Positions 16,426-25,260 of a stretch of DNA of 64,000 nucleotides are shown here, one piece after another. Below the pieces are notes generated by a model, which was given only the letters and a program-made list of their open reading frames with translations, made no database searches and was not told the origin of the DNA. Each line of letters starts with the position of its first letter. The first letter of the stretch is position 1. Location: contig CAWGTT010000002.1 in the NCBI GenBank assembly GCA_963825645.1, positions 806,001 through 870,000 of the forward strand, in the 5' to 3' direction. The position numbers and the translations under genes are program-made. The stretch comes from JADJPO01 sp963825645. Lineage in GTDB: Bacteria > Actinomycetota > Actinomycetes > Actinomycetales > Kineosporiaceae.

Positions 16426-17070
16426 GTGCCATTGACCGCCAAGTACGCCACCACCTGCAGTGTGTGCAGGGCGCGGATCAGCCCTGGTGAGCAGATCGTC
16501 TCGCTGGCCACCGGGTCCTCTGCGCGGTGGGCCCATGACAGCTGCAGCCACGGCGCCGGCGAGCCCGCGGCGTCCGGCCCGGGAGAGGGCGACCGGGCGA
16601 CGACCGGCCTGCCGGCACCCACGCCGGCCGCCCCGGAGCCGCTGGAGGTCTACACAGATGGCGCGTGCTCGGGAAACCCCGGCCCCGGCGGCTGGGCCTG
16701 GGCCACCCATGACGGACGTCAGGCCAGCGGAGGCGAGGCACACACCACGAACCAGCGGATGGAGATCACGGCGGCTCTGGAGGCCGTACGGGCGCTGAGC
16801 GACAGCCCGCTCTTGGTGGTCAGCGACTCGACGTACGTCGTGAACTGCTTCCGGGACCACTGGTGGCAGGGCTGGCTGGATCGCAACTGGCTCACCAGCG
16901 CCCGCAAGCCGGTCGCCAACCGCGACCTGTGGGAGCCGCTGGTCGAGGTGGTCCGCCGCCGCGGCGATGTGCGCTTCCGCTGGGTCAAGGGCCACTCGGG
17001 TGACGCGATGAACGACCTGGTCGACCGGCTCGCCGTCGAGGCCGGTCAAGCCGCCCGGACGCCGGGATGA
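16426..17070 (+). CDS. Ribonuclease HI with an N-terminal cysteine-bearing extension
   Basis: A 214-residue protein. Residues about 75-205 are RNase HI, with all catalytic acids visible: Asp in VYTDGACSGNPGPGGW, Glu in MEITAAL, Asp in SDSTYV and Asp in NDLVDRLA, plus the His of KGHSGD. It would degrade the RNA strand of RNA/DNA hybrids. The first 45 residues (CSVCRARISPGEQIV then WAHDSC) look like a small treble-clef or zinc-knuckle domain. It starts at GTG 16426 with TACCCT 6 nt upstream and no Shine-Dalgarno. Confidence 0.92.
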   Translation: MPLTAKYATTCSVCRARISPGEQIVSLATGSSARWAHDSCSHGAGEPAASGPGEGDRATTGLPAPTPAAPEPLEVYTDGACSGNPGPGGWAWATHDGRQASGGEAHTTNQRMEITAALEAVRALSDSPLLVVSDSTYVVNCFRDHWWQGWLDRNWLTSARKPVANRDLWEPLVEVVRRRGDVRFRWVKGHSGDAMNDLVDRLAVEAGQAARTPG

Positions 17071-17155
17071 CCTCGGGGTAGGCCGGCAGCGAGCGCGCGG
17101 GTCTGCGGGACGTCAGCAGCGCATCAGCCACCCCCCGCGGTGGCAGACTCGAAGG

Positions 17156-18052
17156 ATGAGTGCACCCATCGAGATCGCCGGCCTGCGCAAGAGCTTCGGC
17201 GCCACGGTGGCCCTGGACGGCCTGGACATGCGGGTCGACACCGGCGAGGTGCACGGGTTCCTCGGGCCCAACGGCTCGGGCAAGTCCACGACGATCCGCA
17301 TCCTGCTCGGCCTGCTCCGCGCCGACGGCGGCCAGGCCACGCTGTTCGGCGGTGACCCCTGGCGTGACGCCGAGCAGCTGCACGCCCGGATCTCCTACGT
17401 GCCGGGCGAGGTCAGCCTGTGGCCCAATCTCACCGGCGGTGAGGTGATCGACCTCCTGGCCCGGCTACGGGGCGGGATCAACCCGGCCAAGCGGGAGCAC
17501 CTGCTTCAGCGTTTCGAGCTCGATCCCACCAAGAAGGGGCGCTCCTACTCCAAGGGGAACCGGCAGAAGGTCGCCCTGGTCGCCGCGCTCGCCTCGGACG
17601 CCGAAGTGCTCATCCTCGACGAACCCACGTCGGGCTTGGACCCCCTGATGGAGAGAGTGTTCACCGAGTGCATCGACGAGGTGCGCGCCGAGGGCCGCAC
17701 CGTGCTGCTCTCCAGCCACATCTTGTCGGAGGTGGAGCGGTTGTGTGACCGGGTGAGCATCATCCGGGCCGGCCGCACCGTGCAGCACGGCAGTCTGGCA
17801 GAGCTGCGGGCGTTCATGCGCACCCGGGTGGAGGCGACGCTCGACCACCCACCCGGCGCCGACGAGCTGGCCGCTCTGCCGGGTCTGCACGACGTGCGTG
17901 TGGACGGCGACCGGGTGAGCGTCAGCGCCGACACCGGGCACCTCGGCGCGCTGGTCGAGCTGCTCGGACGGCGCGGCGTCCGGTCGCTGATCAGCCACCC
18001 GCCGACGCTGGAGGAGATGTTCATGAGCAGCTACGAGCAGGTGCCGACATGA
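17156..18052 (+). CDS. ABC transporter ATP-binding protein (drug-export type)
   Basis: A complete 298-residue ATPase: Walker A GPNGSGKST near residue 39, a signature read as YSKGNRQKVAL (the family's variant of LSGGQ), Walker B VLILDEPTSGLDP, the H-loop SSHILSEVE, and the C-terminal tail of DrrA-like exporters. Its stop overlaps the start of the permease gene by 4 bases (ATGA). It is the paralogue of the truncated ATPase at the window's left edge. Confidence 0.95.
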   Translation: MSAPIEIAGLRKSFGATVALDGLDMRVDTGEVHGFLGPNGSGKSTTIRILLGLLRADGGQATLFGGDPWRDAEQLHARISYVPGEVSLWPNLTGGEVIDLLARLRGGINPAKREHLLQRFELDPTKKGRSYSKGNRQKVALVAALASDAEVLILDEPTSGLDPLMERVFTECIDEVRAEGRTVLLSSHILSEVERLCDRVSIIRAGRTVQHGSLAELRAFMRTRVEATLDHPPGADELAALPGLHDVRVDGDRVSVSADTGHLGALVELLGRRGVRSLISHPPTLEEMFMSSYEQVPT

Positions 18053-19680
18053 CCGCCGTGACCGCCCGGCCGCCCCTGGCCGGCCTGGCCGAGACCTCCG
18101 GGACGACCGTTCTGCTACGCCTGGCGGTGCGCCGTGACCGGGTGCTGTTGCCGGTGATCGTTCTCGGTGTGGCCGCCCTGGCGATCAGCTCTGCCCAGGC
18201 GACGTTGGCGCTCTACCCGACCGCGGAGGACGTGACCGCCGGCTTGGGCGGCATCCTCGCCAACCCCGCATTGCTGGCGATGTACGGGCCGATCACCAAC
18301 CCGACCAGTCCGGACGCGTTCGCGATCTTCAAGTCCGTGATGATGGGCGGCATCTTCCTGGCCCTGGGCACTCACGTCATCGTCCGGCGGCACACCCGCG
18401 CCGAGGAGGAGGAGGGCCGCTTCGAACTGGTCGGGGCCGGCGTCGTCGGCCGCCGGGCACCGCTCGTCGCGGCGATGCTACTGGCCCTGGCGACGGTGAC
18501 GGTGACCTGCCTGGTCACCGTGGCCGGCATGCTGTCCCTCGGCATGGACCCGGTCGGAACCCTGGCGTTCGGCACGGCCTGGTTCGGGATCGGTGTGGTG
18601 ATGACCGCGGTGACGGCGCTCGCCGCTCAGCTCACGACCACGGCGAGGGGCTGCGGGGCGCTGTCGATCGGCGTCCTCGGGGTCGCGTTCCTGCTCCGGG
18701 CCTGGGCCGATGCGGTGGACGGCGCGGGCTGGCTGTCCTGGCTGTCCTTCCTCGGCTGGTCCCAGAAGGTGCAGCCCTACGGCGGCAACCGGTTCAGCGC
18801 CGTCCTGATCTCCATCGTCGCCTCTGTGGCGCTGGTCGCGGTGGCGTTCGCCCTCCTCGAGCGCCGTGATCTGGGTGCGGGGCTGCTGGCTGCGCGCCCC
18901 GGTCCGGCCCAGGCGGGTCGCTGGCTGGGCACCCCGCTCGGCCTGGCCTGGCGGCTGCAGCGCTGGAGCCTGCTCGGCTGGAGCGTCGGGTTCGTCCTGG
19001 TCGGCGGGCTGCTCGGGTCGATCGCCGGCAGCGTCGAGCAGATGATGAGCGACCCGGCCATTGCCGACCTGCTGCGCCAGCTCGGCGGGGGGACCGGCAC
19101 GTTGACCGACGTGTTCCTCGCCGCCGAGTTCTCCTTCGCCGGCCTGATCACCGCCGCGTACGGCATCGCCGCCACGCTGCGGCTGCGTGCGGAGGAGCGG
19201 GAGGTTCACGCGGAGCAGCTGCTGGCGACCTCCACCAGTAGGTGGACCTGGCTGGGCAGCCACCTGGTGATCGCCCTCGCCGGAACCGCCTGGCTTCTGG
19301 TGGTGCTCGGCGCCTCGGTCGGCCTGGTGCGTGGGCTGGCCGTCGGCGACATCGGCGGGCAGATCAGCCAGCTCAGCACCGCCGCTCTGGCCCCACTGCC
19401 GGCCGTGTGGGTGTGCGTCGGGTTGACCCTGCTCGTATACGGGCTGGCCCCCCAGTTCACGTCCCTGGCCTGGGCGGCCCTGGTGCTCTTCCTCGTGGTC
19501 GGCGAGTTCGGCTCCCTGCTCGGACTGCCGACCTGGTTACAGGACCTCTCCCCGTTCGCCCACCTGCCCGCGCTGCCGGGCGGGGTGATCACAGCGGCAC
19601 CTCTGCTGGCCCTGGCCGTCGGAGCGATCCTCCTGATGGCCTCCGGGTCGGTCAGCTTCCGGCGCCGTGACGTCGGCTGA
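18049..19680 (+). CDS. ABC exporter permease, paralogue of 312-1943
   Basis: A 543-residue permease with about twelve membrane segments in two halves. It begins ATGA over the stop of its ATPase. The loop VRRHTRAEEEEGRFELVGAG and the late LQDLSPFAHLPALP correspond to the same positions in the 312-1943 permease. With the ATPase it should form an efflux pump, plausibly for a hydrophobic antibiotic. A long inverted repeat (19738-19798) follows. Confidence 0.92.
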   Translation: MTAVTARPPLAGLAETSGTTVLLRLAVRRDRVLLPVIVLGVAALAISSAQATLALYPTAEDVTAGLGGILANPALLAMYGPITNPTSPDAFAIFKSVMMGGIFLALGTHVIVRRHTRAEEEEGRFELVGAGVVGRRAPLVAAMLLALATVTVTCLVTVAGMLSLGMDPVGTLAFGTAWFGIGVVMTAVTALAAQLTTTARGCGALSIGVLGVAFLLRAWADAVDGAGWLSWLSFLGWSQKVQPYGGNRFSAVLISIVASVALVAVAFALLERRDLGAGLLAARPGPAQAGRWLGTPLGLAWRLQRWSLLGWSVGFVLVGGLLGSIAGSVEQMMSDPAIADLLRQLGGGTGTLTDVFLAAEFSFAGLITAAYGIAATLRLRAEEREVHAEQLLATSTSRWTWLGSHLVIALAGTAWLLVVLGASVGLVRGLAVGDIGGQISQLSTAALAPLPAVWVCVGLTLLVYGLAPQFTSLAWAALVLFLVVGEFGSLLGLPTWLQDLSPFAHLPALPGGVITAAPLLALAVGAILLMASGSVSFRRRDVG

Positions 19681-19737
19681 TGCTCGTTCGGCAACCTACG
19701 GGCCGGCGTCCGCCCTGGCCGTGTCCAGCGATCACGT

Positions 19738-19798
19738 TGAAGATCACGTTGCGTGGGACGGGCGCGAAACGTACCGCGCCCACGCAACGTGATCTTCA
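19738..19798. repeat. Perfect 20-bp inverted repeat, member of a dispersed family
   Basis: The arms 19738-19757 and 19779-19798 are exact reverse complements, starting TGAAGATCACG and ending CGTGATCTTCA. The first 25 nt are identical to 21118-21142. It lies 58 nt after the ABC permease stop and 35 nt before an in-frame acyltransferase fragment. Confidence 0.9.
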
Positions 19799-19832
19799 CG
19801 GTGATGGTGGTGCAGTCGCACTCGCGACGTAA

Positions 19833-20243
19833 ACCTGTTGGTACCTGGCGCTGCCCAGCCCGCACGCGAACACCCCGCTCGACCTGGCACACACCCTCGG
19901 TTCGGCCATGGCGGTTGTCGGTGCAGCTCTCCTGGTGACGAGGATCCCGGCCGCACTGCGGGCGCTGCAGCCGATCGCCGCCGTCGGCGGCATGACACTC
20001 ACCCTGTACAGCGCCCACATCGTCCTGCTCGCGAGCGGCCTACTGGAGGATTACCCGGCCGTCCTCTGGCTAGTCATGGTCGGGTGCTCGATCGCCTTCG
20101 CGCCGGTGTGGCGGCGCCGGTTCGGGCAGGGCCCGTTGGAGCGACCCGTCGCGGCGGTGGCCTCCCGCGCGCGACGAGCCGTGGCTAGACGGGCGGTCAC
20201 CGGGGACGTTCGAGACGCCGTGACGGGGGCCGAACCGAGGTGA
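19833..20243 (+). pseudogene. C-terminal remnant of a heparan-alpha-glucosaminide N-acetyltransferase-like membrane protein
   Basis: The frame opens after TAA at 19830-19832 and encodes about 136 residues: WYLALPSPHANTPLDLAHT, then hydrophobic segments and AVGGMTLTLYSAHIVLL, ending in a GPLER and basic tail. These are the last third of the HGSNAT-like/DUF1624 acyltransferase family in actinobacteria. No start codon or ribosome site precedes it (first ATG at 19908), and the N-terminal two-thirds is missing. The inverted repeat at 19738-19798 lies where the missing part should be. Confidence 0.65.
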
Positions 20244-20288
20244 GCCGCCGGTCCGATTCTCGGGCTGCCACCGGCGTCCGGCCCGCCG

Positions 20289-21005
20289 TCAGCCGCGAGG
20301 CGCTGTGAACGCAGCGTCGAGGCTATACGAATGCAGCGTATGGACCGCGCGGGTCGATGCCAGCGCCGCACAGTAACCGTCCGGAGCCGGGAGATCTCGG
20401 AGCCGGACCGGTACGTCCGCCGACCTGGCCGCGTCCCCCGAGACCTCGGCGATCTCGCCGCGCACGTCCACCAGGCTGACCTCGAGATCGAGCCCACGAC
20501 CGGTCAGCTTGACCACCGCCTCCTTGCGCACCCAGGCCCGGTACAGCCACGTCTGCCGGACCTGTTCGGGCAGTGAGGCGTACTCGGCCGTCTCCGCCGG
20601 TCCGAGGACGGTTGCGGCGAGGGCCTCCAGATCGGGCAGCGGACGTCGTCGCTCCATGTCGACGCCCACGCGGCCGGTCCCGACCACCGCGAGCACGATC
20701 CACTCGCCGTGGTGCGAGACGGAGTAGTCGAGGCCGCCGCCGCCGTCCGCGAGTCGCGGACGCGCGAGTCGCGGACGACCGTGCGAGCGGCTTCCGCACC
20801 GATCGCAGGTCCGATGGATCTCGATGCGCCGCGGATCGGTGGCCAGGTAGCGCCCGGTGACGAGGCGTTGCGCGGCCCGCGACACGACGACGCTGCGTCG
20901 GGCCGCCGGCACGCGCACCCGTGCGACGTCCTCGAGGTCGCGGTCATCGAGCCACGCCGCCCACGCGGCGTCCTCCTCGAGACGAGCCGCCCACAGATCG
21001 CACAC
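20289..21005 (-). CDS. 4'-phosphopantetheinyl transferase (Sfp type)
   Basis: A 238-residue protein with the two diagnostic motifs: VGVDMERRRP (metal-binding GVDxE) and WVRKEAVVKLTGRG (W-x2-KEA-x2-K). YSVSHHGEWI is the upstream conserved strand. It would transfer phosphopantetheine from CoA to carrier proteins of a PKS, NRPS or fatty acid synthase; none is encoded in this window. The frame opens just before GTG 21005. About 20 more plausible N-terminal residues lie in another frame from GTG 21064, so a small frameshift at the N-terminus cannot be excluded. Confidence 0.88.
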   Translation of the reverse strand: MCDLWAARLEEDAAWAAWLDDRDLEDVARVRVPAARRSVVVSRAAQRLVTGRYLATDPRRIEIHRTCDRCGSRSHGRPRLARPRLADGGGGLDYSVSHHGEWIVLAVVGTGRVGVDMERRRPLPDLEALAATVLGPAETAEYASLPEQVRQTWLYRAWVRKEAVVKLTGRGLDLEVSLVDVRGEIAEVSGDAARSADVPVRLRDLPAPDGYCAALASTRAVHTLHSYSLDAAFTAPRG

Positions 21006-21117
21006 CCATCAGGCGGCGGCTCCCCGGCGGGAGGCGCGCCGGCTTCGAGGTCGTCCCACGGCACGGGCCGACGTTACCGCTGCTCCCTCATCACGCTACC
21101 GACCCCCATCATCACGA

Positions 21118-21178
21118 TGAAGATCACGTTGCGTGGGACGGGCTGGGAACGGCCCTGATCCATACACCGTGATCTTCA
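21118..21178. repeat. Inverted repeat related to 19738-19798
   Basis: An 11-bp inverted repeat (21118-21128 with 21168-21178, TGAAGATCACG). The left side is identical for 25 nt to 19738-19762, but the right arm has lost most of its match, so this is a decayed copy. It lies in the 212-bp gap between the phosphopantetheinyl transferase start and the reductase stop; nothing else is recognised there. Confidence 0.75.
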
Positions 21179-21217
21179 CCGTCGCCTCGGTGATGGACGT
21201 CGGCCCTCGCTCGTCCG

Positions 21218-22426
21218 TCACGCCTGGAGCCGCTGGGTCTGCAGCGTAAAACCGTTGTCCTGCAACCGTTCTACCAGTGCGTGCCCGAGCGCCGTCGCGG
21301 GGGTGAGGACGCCGGCCCGGTCCGGCAGGTCGTCGCAGGCGAGGGCCAGCGCGCTCTCACCGAACATCACCGCCGTGCCCGTGTAGCCGGGATCGAGGTC
21401 GGCCGCCACCCGAGTGCGGTAGCGCCCTGCGGACGTGGTCTGGGCCATGACCTCCACGGCGAACCGGCCCGCGCGCATCGCCTGGTCGCTCGGGCCCTCC
21501 CCCGGCGCCGGCAGCACCCGGTCGAGCAGGGCACGGCTGGGCCGATGCGCCAGGCCCGCCGCCAGCACGACCGGTCCCGCGCCGAGCACGAGGGCGCGGC
21601 GCAGCCCGCCAAGGCCGGTGCCGGCATCGAGCAGTTCGCTATACCGCATGGAGCGGCCGTAGGACCAGTCGGTCAGGGTGTTCGAGCGGTGCACGATCAG
21701 GCTGTTGAACGGGCCCATCATGAACGGCAGGACGAGACCTCCGGTGTCCGGGTCACGCCGGATCGGCATCCGCGGCCGGTCCCGGGACCTGGGGGCCGCC
21801 GACTGCCCGGCAGAGCGGTGATCGAGCACCTGCTGGCGCAGGGTGTCCAAACTGCCGCCGCTGATCCCGCCCTTGAGCCGGCGGACGTACAGCGTGGTCT
21901 CGGTCAGAGTGCCGGCGCCGTCCGCAGCGGCCGCGCGAGCAGTGAGCCACACGCCCAGATCGGAGGGCACCGAGTCGAAGCCGCTGGCATGCACGATCCG
22001 GGCCCGACTGCGCCCTGCGGGAACATGGTTGGCCTCGATACTGCGCCGGACGAACAGTGCCTCGCCGGTCAGGTCGGCGTAGTGCGTCCCCGCCTGCGCG
22101 CAGGCGCTGACCAGGCGCTCGCCGAAGCGAGCGTACGGACCGACCGTGGTCGCGACCACCCGCGTCCGGGCGGCGAGATCGGCCGCCGCCGCCGGATCCG
22201 TGACGTCGACCACCAGCCGAGGCCAGTCGTCGACCCGTGCGCCCGTCTGCCGACGCAGTCGACCGGCCAGGGCGTCGAGGCGCTCGGCGGAGCGGCCTGC
22301 GAGGGCCAGTCGGACGCCGTCCGGTGCTCGGGCGGCGAGGTGCTCGGCGGTCAACCGGCCCACGAACCCGGTCGCACCGACCAGGACGAGGTCGAACTCG
22401 CGGTCGGGTGTCGGCGCGTGTCCCAT
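21218..22426 (-). CDS. Saccharopine dehydrogenase-like / trans-acting enoyl reductase family protein
   Basis: A 402-residue protein with an N-terminal Rossmann fold: LVLVGATGFVGRLTAEHLA is the nucleotide-binding loop. The middle (YADLTGE, VHASGFDSVPSDLGVWL) is typical of the actinobacterial trans-acting enoyl reductase/saccharopine dehydrogenase-like family. In mycobacteria a relative reduces polyketide lipid chains; the substrate here is unknown. ATG 22426 has TAGTCT 7 nt upstream and no Shine-Dalgarno. Confidence 0.88.
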   Translation of the reverse strand: MGHAPTPDREFDLVLVGATGFVGRLTAEHLAARAPDGVRLALAGRSAERLDALAGRLRRQTGARVDDWPRLVVDVTDPAAAADLAARTRVVATTVGPYARFGERLVSACAQAGTHYADLTGEALFVRRSIEANHVPAGRSRARIVHASGFDSVPSDLGVWLTARAAAADGAGTLTETTLYVRRLKGGISGGSLDTLRQQVLDHRSAGQSAAPRSRDRPRMPIRRDPDTGGLVLPFMMGPFNSLIVHRSNTLTDWSYGRSMRYSELLDAGTGLGGLRRALVLGAGPVVLAAGLAHRPSRALLDRVLPAPGEGPSDQAMRAGRFAVEVMAQTTSAGRYRTRVAADLDPGYTGTAVMFGESALALACDDLPDRAGVLTPATALGHALVERLQDNGFTLQTQRLQA

Positions 22427-22612
22427 CCGGTCGAGACTAGCCACCACGCGCTGGACGCGGCGAAGGCCGATCTGCCGGACACGCAGCCCGCGGGACCCGA
22501 GGACACGCGCTTGACCCCGCCCGTTAGGCTTCCCTCACCTGGCCTCATCGCGGCGGTGTCTGCGTCGTCGCTCCGTCGGGGTCATCGTTCCTAGATCACG
22601 ACGAGGTCGACC

Positions 22613-24181
22613 GTGTCAGCACCTGCGCAGCCAGCGCCCACACCCATCAAGTACCCAGAGAAGATCGACGCCGCCGTCCTCAAGGTGGCCGGTGTCGTCG
22701 TCCTCGGCGCGATCATGTCGATCCTCGACATCACCGTCGTCAACGTCGCCCTGCCGGTCTTCCAAACCATCTTCGCCACCGACCCGGCCAACCCGATCGC
22801 CTACTCGACCGTGGCCTGGACGGTGACCGCCTACACCCTGGCGCTGGCCACCGTCATCCCGCTGACCGGCTGGGCCGCCGACCGGTTCGGCACCAAGCGG
22901 CTCTACATCATGGCGCTCGTGCTGTTCACGGCCGGGTCGGCGCTGTGCGCCTCTGCCGACTCGATCGGGCAGCTGATCGGCTTCCGGGTGCTCCAAGGGC
23001 TCGGCGGCGGCATGCTGATGCCGCTCGGCATGACGATCATGACCAAGGCAGCGGGTCCGGCCCGGATGGGCCGGCTGATGGCGATCCTCGGCGTCCCGAT
23101 GCTGCTCGGGCCGATCCTCGGTCCGATCCTCGGCGGCTGGCTGATCGAGCATGCCTCCTGGCACTGGATCTTCCTGATCAACGTGCCGATCGGGGTCGTG
23201 GCCGCGTCCTATGCGCTGTGGGCGCTGCCCAAGGACAAGCCGCACCCCACCGAGTCGCTGGACTTCGTGGGCGTGCTGCTGATGTCCCCGGGTCTGGCGC
23301 TGTTCCTCTATGGCATCTCCTCGATCCCGTCCAAGGGCACGATCAACGACGCCGAGGTGCTGACCACGATGGGCATCGGTCTGGTGATGATCGCGGGTTT
23401 CGTGCTGCACACGTTCCGTCCGGCCCACCCGCTGCTGGACCTGCGGCTGTTCCGCAACCGCAACCTGACCGTGGCGATCACGACCATGTTCTTGTTCGCC
23501 ATGGCGTTCTTCGGCGGCCTGTTGCTGGTGCCGACCTACTTCCAGCAGGTGCGCGGGGAGTCGACGCTGGACGCCGGGCTGCTGGTGGCAGCGCAGGGCA
23601 TCGGCGCCATGATCACCATGCCGATCGCGGGCGCGCTGACCGATAGGCTGCCGGTCGGTCGGATCGTGCCGTTCGGGCTGCTGCTGATCATCGGCGGGAT
23701 GTTCTCGCTCACCCAGATCACCTCGACGACGTCGTACACCGTGCTCATCGCGACCCTGTTCGTCATGGGTCTGGGCATGGGCGGCACGATGATGCCGATC
23801 ATGACCTCGGCGCTGAAGACGCTGATGTCGCACGAGGTGGCTCGTGGGTCGACGCTGCTGAACATCGTGCAGCAGATCGCGAGCTCGGTCGGGGTGGCGA
23901 TCATGTCGGTGCTGCTGACCAACCACCTCCGGGACGCCGAGCTCGCCCTGCCGGCGATCGCCTCCTGGCGGGACCCCGAGATCGCGGCCCAGATCGGTGG
24001 CCCGGACGGCGTCGCCAGGGGCTTGGCGCAGGCGGCGGAGGCGTTCGCCAGCACCTACTGGGTGGCCGCTTTACTGGTCTCGCTCACCTTGGTGCCGGCG
24101 TTCTTCCTGCCGCGCCGCCACGAGGAGTCGCGCCTGCTGGACGACGGCGGTCCGGACTCCCCGCCGGTCGTCATGCACTGA
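22613..24181 (+). CDS. MFS multidrug efflux transporter, DHA2 (EmrB/QacA) family
   Basis: A 522-residue, about 14-helix transporter. Motif A is read as GWAADRFGTKRLYI; LDITVVNVALP in helix 1 and GFRVLQGLGGGMLMPLGMTIM are DHA2 signatures. It should export drugs by proton antiport. It starts at GTG 22613 with a GAGG element upstream. The covarying hairpin at 24244-24295 follows it. Confidence 0.93.
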   Translation: MSAPAQPAPTPIKYPEKIDAAVLKVAGVVVLGAIMSILDITVVNVALPVFQTIFATDPANPIAYSTVAWTVTAYTLALATVIPLTGWAADRFGTKRLYIMALVLFTAGSALCASADSIGQLIGFRVLQGLGGGMLMPLGMTIMTKAAGPARMGRLMAILGVPMLLGPILGPILGGWLIEHASWHWIFLINVPIGVVAASYALWALPKDKPHPTESLDFVGVLLMSPGLALFLYGISSIPSKGTINDAEVLTTMGIGLVMIAGFVLHTFRPAHPLLDLRLFRNRNLTVAITTMFLFAMAFFGGLLLVPTYFQQVRGESTLDAGLLVAAQGIGAMITMPIAGALTDRLPVGRIVPFGLLLIIGGMFSLTQITSTTSYTVLIATLFVMGLGMGGTMMPIMTSALKTLMSHEVARGSTLLNIVQQIASSVGVAIMSVLLTNHLRDAELALPAIASWRDPEIAAQIGGPDGVARGLAQAAEAFASTYWVAALLVSLTLVPAFFLPRRHEESRLLDDGGPDSPPVVMH

Positions 24182-24243
24182 CCGACTAGCTAGGTCAGCC
24201 CCCGCACCGCACCGCCCCGCACCGCACCGCACCAGCACCAGCC

Positions 24244-24295
24244 GGTGGACACTTTCGCGACGACACGCTGGCGTGTCGTCGCGAAAGTGTCCACC
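24244..24295. repeat. Perfect 25-bp inverted repeat (hairpin A)
   Basis: The arms 24244-24268 and 24271-24295 are exact reverse complements with a 2-nt centre. Outer ends read GGTGGACA and TGTCCACC; the inner stem is GACACGC/GCGTGTC. It lies 62 nt after the MFS stop. It is the sister of the hairpin at 25261-25314, with three base-pair changes, all compensated. No U-tract follows. Confidence 0.95.
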
Positions 24296-24363
24296 CGTTG
24301 GTGCCGATCCCTTCTCGGAACGGGCCCGCGCATCCCAGCGCGGCCACGACGAGAGGATTGGCA

Positions 24364-24801
24364 ATGTCGTTCGACGGACCGACCTCCCCACCGCCGCCGC
24401 CGCCCGGCGGCTTCGGCACCCCGCCGCCGCAGGGACCGGGCGGCCCCGGATACGGCGGGGTGTTCGGCGGCGGTCAGTTCGGCGGCGGTCAGTTCGGCGG
24501 CAGTCAGTTCGGGGGCGGTGGGCCCGGCGGGTTCGGCGGTCCGGGCGGCACCCCGCCGCCCAACTACCTCGTTTGGTCCATCCTGACCACACTGTTCTGC
24601 TGCCTGCCGCTGGGCATCGCCTCGATCGTGTTCGCCGCCCAGGTCAACACCAAGTGGACCGCGGGCGACGCCGCCGGAGCGCTCGACTCCTCACAGAAGG
24701 CGAAGAAGTTCGCCATCTGGTCGGCAATCGCCGGTCCGATCGTCTTCATCCTCTACGCCCTCCTCGGCGGCCTTGCCGCCCTCAGCGGCAACTCGGTCTG
24801 A
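24364..24801 (+). CDS. CD225/dispanin-like small membrane protein
   Basis: A 145-residue protein. The first 60 residues are Pro/Gly-rich with FGGGQ repeats. The rest has two membrane helices separated by a polar loop (VNTKWTAGDAAGALDSSQKAKKFAIWS) with NYLVWSILTTLFCCLPLGIAS, the CD225/dispanin pattern. Function in bacteria is unknown. ATG 24364 is preceded by AGAGGA. The DUF2752 gene starts 11 nt downstream and is probably co-transcribed. Confidence 0.88.
   Translation: MSFDGPTSPPPPPPGGFGTPPPQGPGGPGYGGVFGGGQFGGGQFGGSQFGGGGPGGFGGPGGTPPPNYLVWSILTTLFCCLPLGIASIVFAAQVNTKWTAGDAAGALDSSQKAKKFAIWSAIAGPIVFILYALLGGLAALSGNSV
24463..24522. repeat. 15-bp tandem repeats within the dispanin gene
   Basis: Units of TTCGGCGGCGGTCAG begin at 24463, 24478 and 24493, with a diverged fourth at 24508. 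They encode FGGGQ. The first two are identical, which suggests recent slippage. Confidence 0.85.
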
Positions 24802-24812
24802 CGAAGGCCATC

Positions 24813-25250
24813 GTGACCACCTGGTCGCCACCCGCGCTCGTGGCCCCGTCCGGTGCGCGGGCGGCGGCGGCCTTCGTCGCTGTGAGCGCCGCGGCCGCCG
24901 GGTCTGCCCTGCTACTGGCCGCCGTCGACCCGAACCAGCCCGGGCACTACCCGCTCTGCCCCTTCCTGGCCACCACCGGGCTGTACTGCCCGGGATGCGG
25001 CTCGCTGCGCGCCGTCCACGACCTGCTGCACGCCGACCTGGGCGGCGCGCTCGCCCGAAACCCCCTGACTGTGCTCACCGTCCCGATGCTCGTGCTGGCC
25101 TGGGTGGCCTGGCTGCGGCGGCTGACCGGACGGCGTGCGCCGCACCCGACCAGCCTGCCACCGGCGCTGGTCTGGGGGCTGCTCGGCGTCGTCTTGGCGT
25201 TCTGGTTGCTCCGCAACCTGCCCGGGATGGCCTGGCTTTCCCCGGCGTAG
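24813..25250 (+). CDS. DUF2752 domain-containing membrane protein
   Basis: A 145-residue protein with three to four membrane helices. CPFLATTGLYCPGCGSLRAVHDLLHADL is the DUF2752 signature, whose CPxCG is conserved; function is unknown. GTG 24813 follows GAAGG. It lies 11 nt after the dispanin gene, a pairing common in actinobacteria. The frame is open far upstream, overlapping other genes, but only this part shows family resemblance. Confidence 0.85.
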   Translation: MTTWSPPALVAPSGARAAAAFVAVSAAAAGSALLLAAVDPNQPGHYPLCPFLATTGLYCPGCGSLRAVHDLLHADLGGALARNPLTVLTVPMLVLAWVAWLRRLTGRRAPHPTSLPPALVWGLLGVVLAFWLLRNLPGMAWLSPA

Positions 25251-25260
25251 CGACCCCCCC

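Noticed and set aside
22616..23926. A 436-codon minus-strand frame over the DHA2 transporter
   Set aside because: His/Arg/Gln-rich shadow translation of transmembrane codons.
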